Source of the DNA: Rhodospirillales bacterium | GTDB taxonomy: Bacteria > Pseudomonadota > Alphaproteobacteria > Rhodospirillales > Shumkoniaceae | Length of the DNA stretch: 64,000 nt | Direction of reading: 5' to 3' | NCBI GenBank assembly: GCA_014859895.1 | Contig: JACZKS010000010.1 | Span: forward strand, 1 to 64,000 | Shown: positions 1 to 8,439 of the stretch, one piece after another | How the letters are laid out: every line of letters begins with the position of its first letter | How positions within the stretch are numbered: the first letter of the stretch is position 1 | Notes under the pieces: model-generated | What the model was told of the DNA's origin: nothing | The model's database searches: none | The model's input: only the letters and a program-made list of their open reading frames with translations | Position numbers and translations under genes: made by a program

Positions 1-2
1 CA

Positions 3-131
3 TGGATCATCGCCCGCCTCGGCGGATGGAGCGGGTATGCCTCGTACCGCCCACCCGGCCCCATCACCATGCGAAACGGCCTCGAACGCTTCAAGGCCAT
101 CGCTCTCGGCTTCGCCTTGCAACATGTGTGA
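3..131 (+). mobile_element. IS4/Tn5-type transposase, C-terminal fragment
   Basis: The first 43 codons are open from the left edge and end at TGA 129-131. The peptide has the WxxARLGGWxGYxSxRPPGP pattern typical of the C-terminus of IS4-family (Tn5-like) transposases, followed by a short GLERF segment. The rest lies outside the window, so whether the gene is intact cannot be judged. It is followed at once by a palindromic repeat rather than by a recognisable terminal inverted repeat. Confidence 0.7.
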
Positions 132-140
132 ATCCCCTAG

Positions 141-181
141 CGCCTGCGCGGGGGTGACGGGAAGGGGCGCGGGAATGACGG
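141..181 (-). repeat. REP-like palindromic repeat
   Basis: Read on the minus strand this short non-coding stretch contains CGTCATTCCCGCG and CGTCACCCCCGCGCAGGCG, the motif style of alphaproteobacterial extragenic palindromes. A related copy in the opposite orientation lies at 2724-2752. It sits between the transposase remnant and the stop codon of the SGNH-like gene and may act as that gene's 3' hairpin. Confidence 0.45.
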
Positions 182-184
182 AAA

Positions 185-1207
185 TCACCCGGCGTCGCTG
201 ATCGCGCGCGGCGCCGGTGTCGTCTCCGGGGTCGCGGGTGGCATCGTCGGGATCGCGCCGGCGATCGTGACGGCCAGCTGGCGCACCGCCGACCATTGCA
301 GGTGGAAGGCGTCGAAGAAGTCGTCGTCCGTGAACGGGTGGTCGTCGGTCAGGTCGATCACGATGCCCCGTCCGTCCCGCTCCACAAGGCCTTTGGCATA
401 GGCGGCCACTTTGTCCAGCCACGCCATTTCCCGGGGATACTCCACCCGGTAATCCGGGTGAACCGGGGCGAACACCAGCATCGGTTCAACGTCCCGCGCC
501 ACGGCATCGGCCAGCAGGCCTTCCAGTTCGGCGACGCAGGCGTCATCGGTCGGCAGCTGGCCGTAACGCAGGCCGCGCTGAAGGTCCTCGGGAACCTGCA
601 GCGGACTCGATCCATAGGCATCGTGGAAAAGCTCGCCGCGATAGGGGGTTCGTTTCTTGGGCAGCTCGAGCACGGTCCTGAGGTAGCGTTGCGGCGACAC
701 GTAGCGCAGATAGAAATAGGGCGCCGGCCAATCCTGGAAGGCATAGCGCGACGCATCCTCCATCTCGAACAGATAGGCCGGCATGGTCGTGCAGTCCCCG
801 AAATCGGGCAGGCTGACCATCACCAGCAGCGACCGAACGTTCGGGAAGTGGTCGAGGTAGAAGGCCATCGTCGCCCGGGTCTGGTGGATCTGCAACAGCC
901 CGGTGCCGCCGTTGAAGAAGCGGCCGGGGCCGCCGGCCACCGGCTCGATGGGCTCGCCGTCGATCTGGCGCCACGTCACCGACGAGCCGACCGCCAGCAG
1001 CACCGGATCGAGGTCGGGCCGCTCGCGGATGAACCGCAATTTCTCGTCCAGGTGAACGACCCGGCTGACCGCCGGGGCCGGCATACGCTCCGGCGCGAAG
1101 TGGGCGATACCGAAGCCGATGGCCATCACCGAAACAACAAGGGCGCCGAACCCGGCCATGACGCCGGCGCCAAACCGTCTGATCTCGCGTGCGCTGCGTT
1201 GCGTCAT
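185..1207 (-). CDS. membrane-anchored SGNH-hydrolase-like protein
   Basis: A 340-residue protein. The frame stays open further upstream, but ATG at 1207 is chosen because GAGGGACG lies about 8 nt before it and a hydrophobic segment (about residues 15-35) follows, giving a single N-terminal anchor with the body outside the membrane. A GSS motif near residue 70 and a C-terminal DAFHLQ segment resemble block I and the catalytic Asp/His block of SGNH/GDSL folds such as those in polysaccharide O-acetylation. The family match is weak and no substrate can be named. It is transcribed divergently from the LarA-like gene; no partner acyltransferase is visible. Confidence 0.6.
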   Translation of the reverse strand: MTQRSAREIRRFGAGVMAGFGALVVSVMAIGFGIAHFAPERMPAPAVSRVVHLDEKLRFIRERPDLDPVLLAVGSSVTWRQIDGEPIEPVAGGPGRFFNGGTGLLQIHQTRATMAFYLDHFPNVRSLLVMVSLPDFGDCTTMPAYLFEMEDASRYAFQDWPAPYFYLRYVSPQRYLRTVLELPKKRTPYRGELFHDAYGSSPLQVPEDLQRGLRYGQLPTDDACVAELEGLLADAVARDVEPMLVFAPVHPDYRVEYPREMAWLDKVAAYAKGLVERDGRGIVIDLTDDHPFTDDDFFDAFHLQWSAVRQLAVTIAGAIPTMPPATPETTPAPRAISDAG

Positions 1208-1415
1208 CTGGCGTCCCTCGAACTGAAATGGACCGATGAACCAGCGGGTAGCTTCCTCGGCGAACCGCGCGATCAATCGGTAAAAGCGAGAAAGGTTCCG
1301 ACGGTTTGGGGTTGCGCTGGGAAAGAGGGCCGGCGTCGGTTTCCCGCATTGCCATCTTGCCCTCCGCCGCCGGCTGGCCGATGATCGGGGCGTCCAGGAA
1401 ACGGAGCCTTCAGCC

Positions 1416-2702
1416 ATGCCTCTCGATGCCATCAAGATCGCCCTGCCGGGCGGCGACACCCTGCCCCTGCCGCCCATGATCCCGGTCGAGCAGCGCTTCC
1501 CCAGCGATGCCGTCGGCGACGTCAAGGCGGCGCTCGCCGCCACACTGGCCGCCCTGCCGAAACGGCCGGACGTGGCCGGCAAGCGCATCGCCATCACGGC
1601 GGGCAGCCGCGGCATCCCCGACGGGGTGGCGCTCTATCGGGCGCTGATCGATCAGCTCAAGGCGTGGGGCGCCAAGCCGTTCGTCTTCCCGGCCATGGGC
1701 AGCCACGGCGGCGGCACGGCGGAAGGCCAGCTCGAGATGGTCAGGGGCTACGGCCTCACCGAGGAGGCCCTCGGCGTGCCGATCCTGTCTTCCATGGAAG
1801 TGGTGGAATCGAGCAAATTGGGCGACATCCCGCTCTATTGCGACAAGAACGCGCATTCCGCCGACGGCATCGTGGTGGTCAACAAGATCAAGCCGCACAC
1901 CAGCTACAAGGGCGACTACGAAAGCGGGCTCTGCAAGATGATGATCATCGGCATGGGCAAGCACCACGGCGCCACGGTGTTCCATTCCCTGGGCTTCGCG
2001 CGCTTCGCCGAGATGATGCCGAAGGCGGCGGCCGAGCAGTTGAAGGTATTGCCGGTGGTGTTCGGCTTAGGGCTCGTCGAGAACGCCTACGACGGCCTGG
2101 CCGTCATCGAGGCGATCCCGCCCGAGAAGATCGTGGCCCGCGAGAAGGAACTCTTGGTCACGGCCAAAGACGTCATGGGCAAGCTTTTGATGAGCGCCAT
2201 CGACGTGCTGGTCGTCGACGAGGTCGGCAAGAACATCAGCGGCACCGGCATGGACCCCACCGTCACAGGGCGGGCCGCCTCGCGCCTTCCCGGCTTCGTG
2301 GCGCCGCCGATCACCCGCGTGGCGTTGCTCGACATCACCGAGGAATCGCACGGCAACGCCACCGGCCTCGGCGTCGCCGACATGATCACGCTGCGCATGT
2401 TCAACAAGATCGACCTCGGCGCCACCTACACCAACACCATCACGTCGCGCAACACCGACGCCACCCGCATCCCGATGATCCTCAACGACGACAGGCAGGC
2501 CATCACGGTGGCGGTGCAGACCTGCCTCGGGCTCGACCCGGCCAAGGCCCGGATCGTTCGCATCGTCAACACCAAGAAGCTGCACAAGATCTGGATGTCG
2601 GAACCCTACCGCGACGAGATCGAGGCCCACCCCGACAGGTTCGCCGTGCTGGGCGAGGCCAAGCCATTTTCCTTCGACGCCACGGGCGCCCTCATCGGCT
2701 GA
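1416..2702 (+). CDS. LarA/DUF2088 family protein (lactate racemase-like)
   Basis: A 428-residue protein of the LarA/DUF2088 family, whose founding member is a nickel-pincer-nucleotide lactate racemase. Visible conserved pieces are GSHGGGTAEG around residue 98, KIKPHTSYKGDYESG with several His and Lys residues around residue 155, and IGMGKHHGA. ATG 1416 is preceded by GGAG. Other members of the superfamily isomerise different 2-hydroxy acids, so a lactate substrate should not be assumed. No larB, larC or larE cofactor genes are nearby; a functional enzyme would need them elsewhere. The gene is monocistronic and is followed by a palindromic repeat. Confidence 0.75.
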   Translation: MPLDAIKIALPGGDTLPLPPMIPVEQRFPSDAVGDVKAALAATLAALPKRPDVAGKRIAITAGSRGIPDGVALYRALIDQLKAWGAKPFVFPAMGSHGGGTAEGQLEMVRGYGLTEEALGVPILSSMEVVESSKLGDIPLYCDKNAHSADGIVVVNKIKPHTSYKGDYESGLCKMMIIGMGKHHGATVFHSLGFARFAEMMPKAAAEQLKVLPVVFGLGLVENAYDGLAVIEAIPPEKIVAREKELLVTAKDVMGKLLMSAIDVLVVDEVGKNISGTGMDPTVTGRAASRLPGFVAPPITRVALLDITEESHGNATGLGVADMITLRMFNKIDLGATYTNTITSRNTDATRIPMILNDDRQAITVAVQTCLGLDPAKARIVRIVNTKKLHKIWMSEPYRDEIEAHPDRFAVLGEAKPFSFDATGALIG

Positions 2703-2723
2703 ACGGCAGCGCCCGCTCCTTCC

Positions 2724-2752
2724 CGTCACTCCCGCGAAGGCGGGAGTCCAGG
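2724..2752 (+). repeat. REP-like palindrome behind the LarA-like gene
   Basis: ACTCCCGC (2728-2735) and GCGGGAGT (2740-2747) form a perfect 8-bp stem with a GAAG loop, 25 nt after the stop codon. The sequence around it is of the same type as the repeat at 141-181. It could end transcription or stabilise the 3' end. The rest of the gap to 2980 is AT-richer and probably holds the response-regulator promoter. Confidence 0.55.
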
Positions 2753-2980
2753 GCCCGACTTCGCCTTTCGCCGGCGTTTCCGGCTTGCATCAGATCGTCC
2801 AGCTTCCCGCCAGCATTGTTTCGCGCACAGTTGTGGTTGGGACTCTGTCGCCGCAATTGAAAGGTGGACCAACCACATGACAATTGACAACAGTAACCCC
2901 AAATATTAGATGGTTATGTGGGGGAGACATCGTATTGCTGCCGCAATGGCCGCAAGAGATGAATTGGGGGGGAATGGCAA

Positions 2981-3820
2981 ATGTCTCGGGGACAGGTGTT
3001 TGTCGTCGACGATGACGTCATTATCGCACAGGCCATCTGCGAACTTGTCGAAACCGTGGATCTTCGTGGCAGGTCGTTCGGCTCGGCGGAAGGTTTTCTG
3101 AAAGCCTACGCGGAAGACGTGCCGACGGTCGCCGTCATCGACGTCCGCCTGCCTGCCCTTGGCGGACTTGCGCTGCAGAAATGCCTGTCGGATGCGGGAG
3201 CCACCGCGCCCGTCATTTTCGTGACCGCCTTCGGCGACGCCTGGACCGCCGTTCAGGCCATGAAAGGCGGGGCGTTCGATTTCCTGGAAAAACCGTTCCA
3301 GGAGCAGGAACTGCTGACCCGCATCCAGGCCGCCATCACGTACCATGCCGAACAGCTCGATGAGCAGCGGCAGCGGGCGTTGGCTGGGAAGGCGGAACAG
3401 CTTGCCCCGCGCGCCATCGAATTCATGGCGTTCGAGATCGAAAAATTCATAGAAGCGGCGACGGGATCCCAGCGCAAGGGCGTCCCCGCCGTCGAATTCG
3501 CGGCTCATCCGGGAGCCCTCGCGGAAGACGCCGCCGAAGCGCCGTCGGCGCGGGAGCGGGCCGGCGAGACATGGGGCGGCCTGACGCCTCGCCAGACCGA
3601 GATCCTGATGGCCCTGAGGGACGGGTCGACCAACAAGGAGATCGCCCGGCAGATGGGCATCCTGGAAGCCACGGTCAAAGTCCAGCTGAAGGCCATCTAT
3701 CGCACCCTCGGCGTCGGCAATCGAACGCAGGCCGCCCTGGCCGCCAACCGCCACTTCGGAAAGATTGACGGCCCCCTGTTTTCGGCCCGGACCGGATCGA
3801 AGGCTGCCTTTTCGGCCTGA
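2981..3820 (+). CDS. FixJ/NarL-type two-component response regulator
   Basis: A 279-residue protein. The N-terminal receiver domain (about 1-120) has the acidic VVDDD start, phospho-acceptor Asp54 in the VIDVRLP segment, and Lys104 in LEKPF. The C-terminal LuxR/FixJ helix-turn-helix (about 200-260) begins GLTPRQTEIL and contains NKEIARQMGI and TVKVQLKAIYRTLGV. The linker of about 80 residues is longer than in classical FixJ. ATG 2981 follows a G-rich ribosome site (GGGGGGAATGGCAA). The gene ends 8 bp from the convergent end of a sensor kinase gene, its likely partner, although they cannot share a transcript. Confidence 0.9.
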   Translation: MSRGQVFVVDDDVIIAQAICELVETVDLRGRSFGSAEGFLKAYAEDVPTVAVIDVRLPALGGLALQKCLSDAGATAPVIFVTAFGDAWTAVQAMKGGAFDFLEKPFQEQELLTRIQAAITYHAEQLDEQRQRALAGKAEQLAPRAIEFMAFEIEKFIEAATGSQRKGVPAVEFAAHPGALAEDAAEAPSARERAGETWGGLTPRQTEILMALRDGSTNKEIARQMGILEATVKVQLKAIYRTLGVGNRTQAALAANRHFGKIDGPLFSARTGSKAAFSA

Positions 3821-3828
3821 CCGGAGCG

Positions 3829-6411
3829 CTATCGTTCGTCGTCGGCGCCGGCAAGCGCACGGTGACGGTCGAGGTAAAGGCCGCCGGTCTCGTCGCCCTG
3901 CCGGCTGTCCTGGCCGACGCGGCTGCCGGCGACCGTGATGTGGCAGGCCATGCCCTGTTCCCGCCAGAGGAATTCGACCGCCCCGCAGAGCTGGTCGACG
4001 ACCGTGGCCTCGATCATGTTGGAGCCGAACCCACGGCGGGTCGGTTCCCTGACCAGGGGGCCCCCAGCCTCCTGCCAGACGAGCCGAAGCTCGCCATCGG
4101 CGCCTTGGCTCCACGTCAGATCGACCGTCCCTGTTGGCACGCTCAGCGCCCCGTATTTCGCGGCGTTCGTCGCCAGTTCGTGAAAGACCATGCCGAGCGG
4201 CTGGACCGCTTCCGCGGCCAGGCTCACCGCCGGCCCGGACAGGCACGATCTCGCCGTGAGGTCGCCGAGGTAGGGCTTCATTTCCGCCTCGATCAGGCTT
4301 CGCAGATCGGCCCCGTTCCACCGGTTCTTCGCCAGAAGCGAATGCGCCTGCGCCAGAGCCGCGACACGGCCCTGGACGGCCTTGATGAACGCCTCGACCG
4401 TATCGGCCCTGGTCAGGCGCACCAGCGCCTGAACGACCGCCAAGGCATTCTTGGCCCGGTGGTCGACCTCTCGCATCAGGACGCGCTGGCGCTGTTCGGC
4501 CTCGGTGCGCTCCGTGATGTCCAGCGCGATGGAAACCGCGTGGGGCATGCCCTTGAAAGTGATCTGCTGGTGGAATGACAGCAGGATGATGGGGGTGCCG
4601 TCCTTCCTGCGCGCGATTTCCTGCGTGCCGGCAAGAGTCTCGCCCTCGGCAAGGCGATCCACCGGCCGGCTCGATCCCGCCCGGATGCCCAGTTCCTCCG
4701 CCGTCCGCCCGACCGTCTGGCTGCGCTCGTAGCCCATCATCGTCAGCCAGGCGTCGTTGGCATCGACGACGCGGCCGTCATCCATGCGCGAGATGGCGAT
4801 GGCGACGGGGCTCCATCGGAACAGCGCGTGGAACATTTCCTCGCTTTCGCGCAAGGCCTGGCCCGCTTCCTTCCAGGGCGTGACATCCCGGGCGATGCCC
4901 GCGAAGCGGCGCACCACGCCCGTTTCGTCCGGGATCGAGAAGCCGGTGTCGCGGATCCAGCGGATGACGCCGTCCAGCGGCCGGATGATCCGGAACTCCA
5001 CCTCGTAGGCTTCCTGGGCGCCGAGGCGCCGCATGGCCCGCCGCACCCGCTGGCGGTCATCGGGGTGGACCAGGTCGATCCACCGGCCCATGTCGGCCAG
5101 GATGCGATCCGGCGGCTCCCCGCACACGCTTTCGTAGCGGGCGCTGAGATACTCGAGCCGGCGGGTGTGCGAATCGGCGATCCAGACCACGGCCTGGATG
5201 TTCTCGGCGAACTGCCGGAACCGTTCCTCGCTGTGGCGCAAGGCCTCGATCGCCCGCTTGCGATCGGTGATGTCCTGGATGATGGCGATGGACCGCAGCG
5301 ACTCCCCGTTATCGTATTCCACCCTGCCGCCGAGAAGCTCCACCCACGCGACCGTTCCATCGGGGCGAACGATCCGAAACTCCAGGTTCAGCCGCGAATG
5401 CCCGCTGGCGAGGGTGTCGTCGATCTGTTGCACGATGCGGTCCCGGTCTTCCGGGTGGTAGCGCGCGTGCACCTCCTCGACGGTCGTCGGTTCCCTCCCC
5501 GTCAAACCCAGGATTTCACTGAACCGGGGTGAGGCGACGACGGTGCCCTTCGTGTAGTCGATGTCGACTTCGCCCAGCGCCGCCGCCTCGATGGCAAGGC
5601 GCAGGCGGCCCTCGTGCTTTTTCAGTTCGGATGTCCGCTCGTCGACCAATTGCTCGAGGCGGGCATAGGGCTCTTCCAGCGTCGTGCGGATGATGGCGTC
5701 GAAGAGGATCCAGAAGGACCACAGCTTGAAAAGATGGCCGGCGACGTTCACCGGGCCGTAAATGCCGATGTACAGCGTGAAACACAGTTCCGCCACGATG
5801 GTCAGCACGATCGAGGCCATCATCTTGCGAAAGTTCTCGCGCGTCAGGCGATCGGACCGGTAATGCATATGGACGAGGGCCAGCAGAAGCATGGCGATGA
5901 TCGCGTACTCGGCGCCGATCTTGAACGAGGTCAGGCCGACGCCGGCGACATAGCCGTCCGGAACCCATCCGCCCGCCACCGCCACCACGATCAGGGCGAA
6001 GGCGATTCCGAAGGCGATGAACGTCCGGCCGCGGCGCAGGCTACGGTCAAGAAACCAGGGCGCCGCCAGAAGGACGGCGGCCTCCATGGCCCGGGCCCCC
6101 AGCCAATACTGCGTCGCCGGATTGGTCGAGGTGTCGGCAAGGATGTCCATGCCCTTGTAGGCCAGGGCATGCACCAGGTCGGTCATGCCGACCCAGAAAT
6201 AGCCGCACCCCAGGAACATGGGAAACGCGTCCCGCGAATGCGGATAGGTGTACCACGCGGTGGCCAGCATCAGGACCGCGACAAAGACCGCGAAGGCCTC
6301 GGCAAGGGCATGGAACAACAGGAAATTGGCGACACTGACGCCGATAAGGACAACGCACATGATCACCGGCGGTGTCCATGATCGATAAGTCGTCGAATAC
6401 CGGTCCGGCAC
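3829..6411 (-). CDS. MASE3-PAS sensor histidine kinase, HWE family
   Basis: An 860-residue membrane sensor kinase. The N-terminal 250 residues hold about seven hydrophobic segments of the MASE3 type, followed by three PAS/PAC units (roughly 265-385, 395-515 and 520-640). The kinase core has the phospho-acceptor His651 in REVDHRAKN, an N-box with FHELATNAAKYGA, and the WxE-type LVWQEAGG that defines HWE kinases. The signal is unknown; MASE3 domains are thought to sense within the membrane. It is convergent with the FixJ-type regulator at 2981-3820. HWE kinases often signal to unusual or single-domain regulators, so pairing with a FixJ-type DNA-binding partner is inferred from proximity only. 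Confidence 0.88.
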   Translation of the reverse strand: MPDRYSTTYRSWTPPVIMCVVLIGVSVANFLLFHALAEAFAVFVAVLMLATAWYTYPHSRDAFPMFLGCGYFWVGMTDLVHALAYKGMDILADTSTNPATQYWLGARAMEAAVLLAAPWFLDRSLRRGRTFIAFGIAFALIVVAVAGGWVPDGYVAGVGLTSFKIGAEYAIIAMLLLALVHMHYRSDRLTRENFRKMMASIVLTIVAELCFTLYIGIYGPVNVAGHLFKLWSFWILFDAIIRTTLEEPYARLEQLVDERTSELKKHEGRLRLAIEAAALGEVDIDYTKGTVVASPRFSEILGLTGREPTTVEEVHARYHPEDRDRIVQQIDDTLASGHSRLNLEFRIVRPDGTVAWVELLGGRVEYDNGESLRSIAIIQDITDRKRAIEALRHSEERFRQFAENIQAVVWIADSHTRRLEYLSARYESVCGEPPDRILADMGRWIDLVHPDDRQRVRRAMRRLGAQEAYEVEFRIIRPLDGVIRWIRDTGFSIPDETGVVRRFAGIARDVTPWKEAGQALRESEEMFHALFRWSPVAIAISRMDDGRVVDANDAWLTMMGYERSQTVGRTAEELGIRAGSSRPVDRLAEGETLAGTQEIARRKDGTPIILLSFHQQITFKGMPHAVSIALDITERTEAEQRQRVLMREVDHRAKNALAVVQALVRLTRADTVEAFIKAVQGRVAALAQAHSLLAKNRWNGADLRSLIEAEMKPYLGDLTARSCLSGPAVSLAAEAVQPLGMVFHELATNAAKYGALSVPTGTVDLTWSQGADGELRLVWQEAGGPLVREPTRRGFGSNMIEATVVDQLCGAVEFLWREQGMACHITVAGSRVGQDSRQGDETGGLYLDRHRALAGADDER

Positions 6412-6530
6412 GAGGATTCCTCCGGGGGATTTTCGGATTGGCTTTATGCGCGATCCCCTCGTGCATGATGGTACAGACGCCGCCTTCCCCCTTCAAGGGA
6501 CGGCGGGGCCGGCCTCAACACAAAACAAGT

Positions 6531-6558
6531 AAGCCCGCGGGATGTACCCCGCGGGCTT
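6531..6558 (-). terminator. rho-independent terminator of the TRAP operon
   Basis: AAGCCCGCGGG (6531-6541) and CCCGCGGGCTT (6548-6558) form a perfect 11-bp stem with a 6-nt loop. Read on the minus strand it lies about 40 nt after the dctM stop and is followed by ACTTGTTTTGTG. This is the clearest terminator in the window and closes the dehydrogenase-TRAP operon. Confidence 0.85.
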
Positions 6559-6598
6559 GAGGCTTCCGCTTGTGGAGGCAGGGAGGAAACTGCCGTGC

Positions 6599-7873
6599 TT
6601 ATTTCATCGCGTTGGGCAACCACATGGTGATGGACGGGAAGTAGGTGACGACCAGCTGCAGCACGATCAGCCAGCCGAGGAAGGGCAGGATGGCCCGCGA
6701 CATCCTGGCGATCGAGACGCCTGAAATGCTGGAAGCAATGAACAGGTCGACGCCGACCGGCGGTGTCAGGCACCCGATCGCCAGGTTGGTCGCCATGATC
6801 ACGCCGAAGAAGACCGGGTCGATGCCCAGCTGAATGACGATCGGCACGAGGATCGGCGTCAGGATGGTGATCGCCGCCGACGCGTTGATGAAGAAGCCGA
6901 TCACGAACAGCAGCACGTTGATCAGCATCAGGAAATAGATCGGCTCCGTGGTCAGGCTGACGAAAAAGGCGGCGAGCTGGGCCGGAAACTGCTCGCGGGT
7001 GATCACCCAGCTGAAAAGCCCGGCGGCGTTCATGATGAACATGACGACCGCCGTGCCGATGATGGCCGTTTCGAAGACCTTCGGCAGATCCGAGAGCTTG
7101 AGATCCCGATAGATGAAGAAGCCGACGAAGAACCCGTAGGCGACGGCGACCACCGCGGCCTCGGTGGGAGTGAAGATGCCGCCGTAGATGCCGCCGAGGA
7201 TGATGACCGGCATTGCCAGTCCCCACGAGGCGCTGACGAACGACTTCCAGATGTTCGGCACCCCTTTGAACTTCTCGCCGCCGTATCCCCTTTTCTTCGA
7301 GATCGAATAGATCAGGAAGCAGAGCGTGACACCCATGAGCAGGCCGGGCGTGACGCCACCGAGAAACAGGTCGCCGATCGACACGCCGGCGATCACCCCG
7401 TACACCACCAGCGGAACGCTCGGCGGGATGATGATGCCGGTCTCGCCGGCGGCGGCGATGATCGCGGCGGAGAAGGGGCGGTCGTATCCGCGCTTTTCCA
7501 TCTCCGGGAACAGAATCGTACCGATCGCCGCCGTCGTCGCCGCCGACGATCCGGAGATGGCCGAAAAGAAGACGCCGGTGAGCTTAGCGACGATGCCGAG
7601 GCCGCCGATCATCCAGCCGAACATGGAATCGGCGAAGGCGACGAGCCGCTTCGAAACTCCGCCGTAGGTCATGGCCGCGCCGGCCAGAATGAAGAACGGG
7701 ATGGCCATCAGCGGGAAGGAGTCGTTTGCTACGACCATGCGCTGGACGAGCAGGGTCAGGGGCAGGTCCGAATAAACAACGGCGAGCCCGGTGGCGAGTC
7801 CCAGCGCGACCGCGATCGGCACATTCATAACCAGCAGGATCGCGAAGGCGACGAACAGGATTGTAATCGTCAT
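6599..7873 (-). CDS. dctM: TRAP transporter large permease (DctM family)
   Basis: A 424-residue integral membrane protein of the DctM family with about 12 hydrophobic segments. Family-typical stretches such as IPFFILAG, PPSVPLVVYG and GCLTPPVGV are present. ATG 7873 is used because it lies 5 nt after the dctQ stop; upstream codons would overlap dctQ. It forms the sodium-driven import channel of the TRAP system with DctQ and the periplasmic DctP. It is last in the operon and is followed by a strong terminator. Confidence 0.9.
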   Translation of the reverse strand: MTITILFVAFAILLVMNVPIAVALGLATGLAVVYSDLPLTLLVQRMVVANDSFPLMAIPFFILAGAAMTYGGVSKRLVAFADSMFGWMIGGLGIVAKLTGVFFSAISGSSAATTAAIGTILFPEMEKRGYDRPFSAAIIAAAGETGIIIPPSVPLVVYGVIAGVSIGDLFLGGVTPGLLMGVTLCFLIYSISKKRGYGGEKFKGVPNIWKSFVSASWGLAMPVIILGGIYGGIFTPTEAAVVAVAYGFFVGFFIYRDLKLSDLPKVFETAIIGTAVVMFIMNAAGLFSWVITREQFPAQLAAFFVSLTTEPIYFLMLINVLLFVIGFFINASAAITILTPILVPIVIQLGIDPVFFGVIMATNLAIGCLTPPVGVDLFIASSISGVSIARMSRAILPFLGWLIVLQLVVTYFPSITMWLPNAMK

Positions 7874-7877
7874 TTTT

Positions 7878-8381
7878 CTACTCTCTAACCGCCGGTTCCA
7901 CGCCAACGTCGGTGGCGCGATAGCTTTCGAGGAAGTTGGCGATTTCGCAGACGAACAGGACGATTCCCGATATCGGAATCGCCAGATAGACGTAGCCCAT
8001 CGGCAACAGAAGCGCCGCCGACTCCTGGTCCATGGTCATGCCGACCATGACGAAGCCGTACCAGATCAGCAGGCCGAAAAACGTAAGGTTGAGCAGGCTG
8101 CCTACAATCTTGGCCGGATCGTGGAACCGAGCCGGGAGGCGCTCGACGAAGACTTCCACGCCGATGTGCGAATGACGCCTGAGCGCCAGCGCCGTTCCCA
8201 TCGCGACGGACCAGACGAACATATAACGCGCCAGTTCCTCGGAGAAGCTCAGCGCTTCGCCGAGCACGTAGCGGAAGATGACCTGAAGAAAGACCATGAC
8301 GGTCATGATCACCACGGCGGTGATAGCGGACCACTTCGCAAAGCCGACCAGCATGTTCGTGATTGCCAAGAAGATTTTCAT
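7878..8381 (-). CDS. dctQ: TRAP transporter small permease (DctQ family)
   Basis: A 167-residue protein with four hydrophobic segments, the usual DctQ topology. It contains the FRYVLGEALSFSEELARY pattern and the LRRHSHIGVEVFVE segment conserved in this family. ATG 8381 is preceded by GGAG 5 nt upstream. It is separated from dctP by a 12-bp hairpin and nearly abuts dctM, so translation with dctM is probably coupled. Confidence 0.9.
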   Translation of the reverse strand: MKIFLAITNMLVGFAKWSAITAVVIMTVMVFLQVIFRYVLGEALSFSEELARYMFVWSVAMGTALALRRHSHIGVEVFVERLPARFHDPAKIVGSLLNLTFFGLLIWYGFVMVGMTMDQESAALLLPMGYVYLAIPISGIVLFVCEIANFLESYRATDVGVEPAVRE

Positions 8382-8396
8382 AGTGTCTCCAGTCGA

Positions 8397-8424
8397 AAGA
8401 GAGCAGTCCGAAGACTGCTCTCTT
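8397..8424 (-). promoter_or_regulatory. intercistronic hairpin between dctP and dctQ
   Basis: AAGAGAGCAGTC (8397-8408) pairs perfectly with GACTGCTCTCTT (8413-8424). On the transcribed strand the loop is C(UUCG)G, an exceptionally stable tetraloop. It begins about 15 nt after the dctP stop and lacks a long U-tract. It is therefore best read as a 3'-end stabiliser or partial attenuator that raises binding-protein mRNA over the permease genes. Confidence 0.75.
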
Positions 8425-8439
8425 CCAGGTCCCATGGGC

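Noticed and set aside
296..1384. A 362-residue plus-strand frame opposite the SGNH-like gene
   Set aside because: Composition is His/Gln/Arg-rich without motifs, as expected of an antisense shadow in GC-rich DNA; the minus-strand protein has SGNH-like motifs and a ribosome site.
1416..2702. Naming the gene larA (lactate racemase)
   Set aside because: The family is clear, but the superfamily covers several 2-hydroxy-acid isomerases and no larB, larC or larE genes are near, so a lactate-specific name is not supported.
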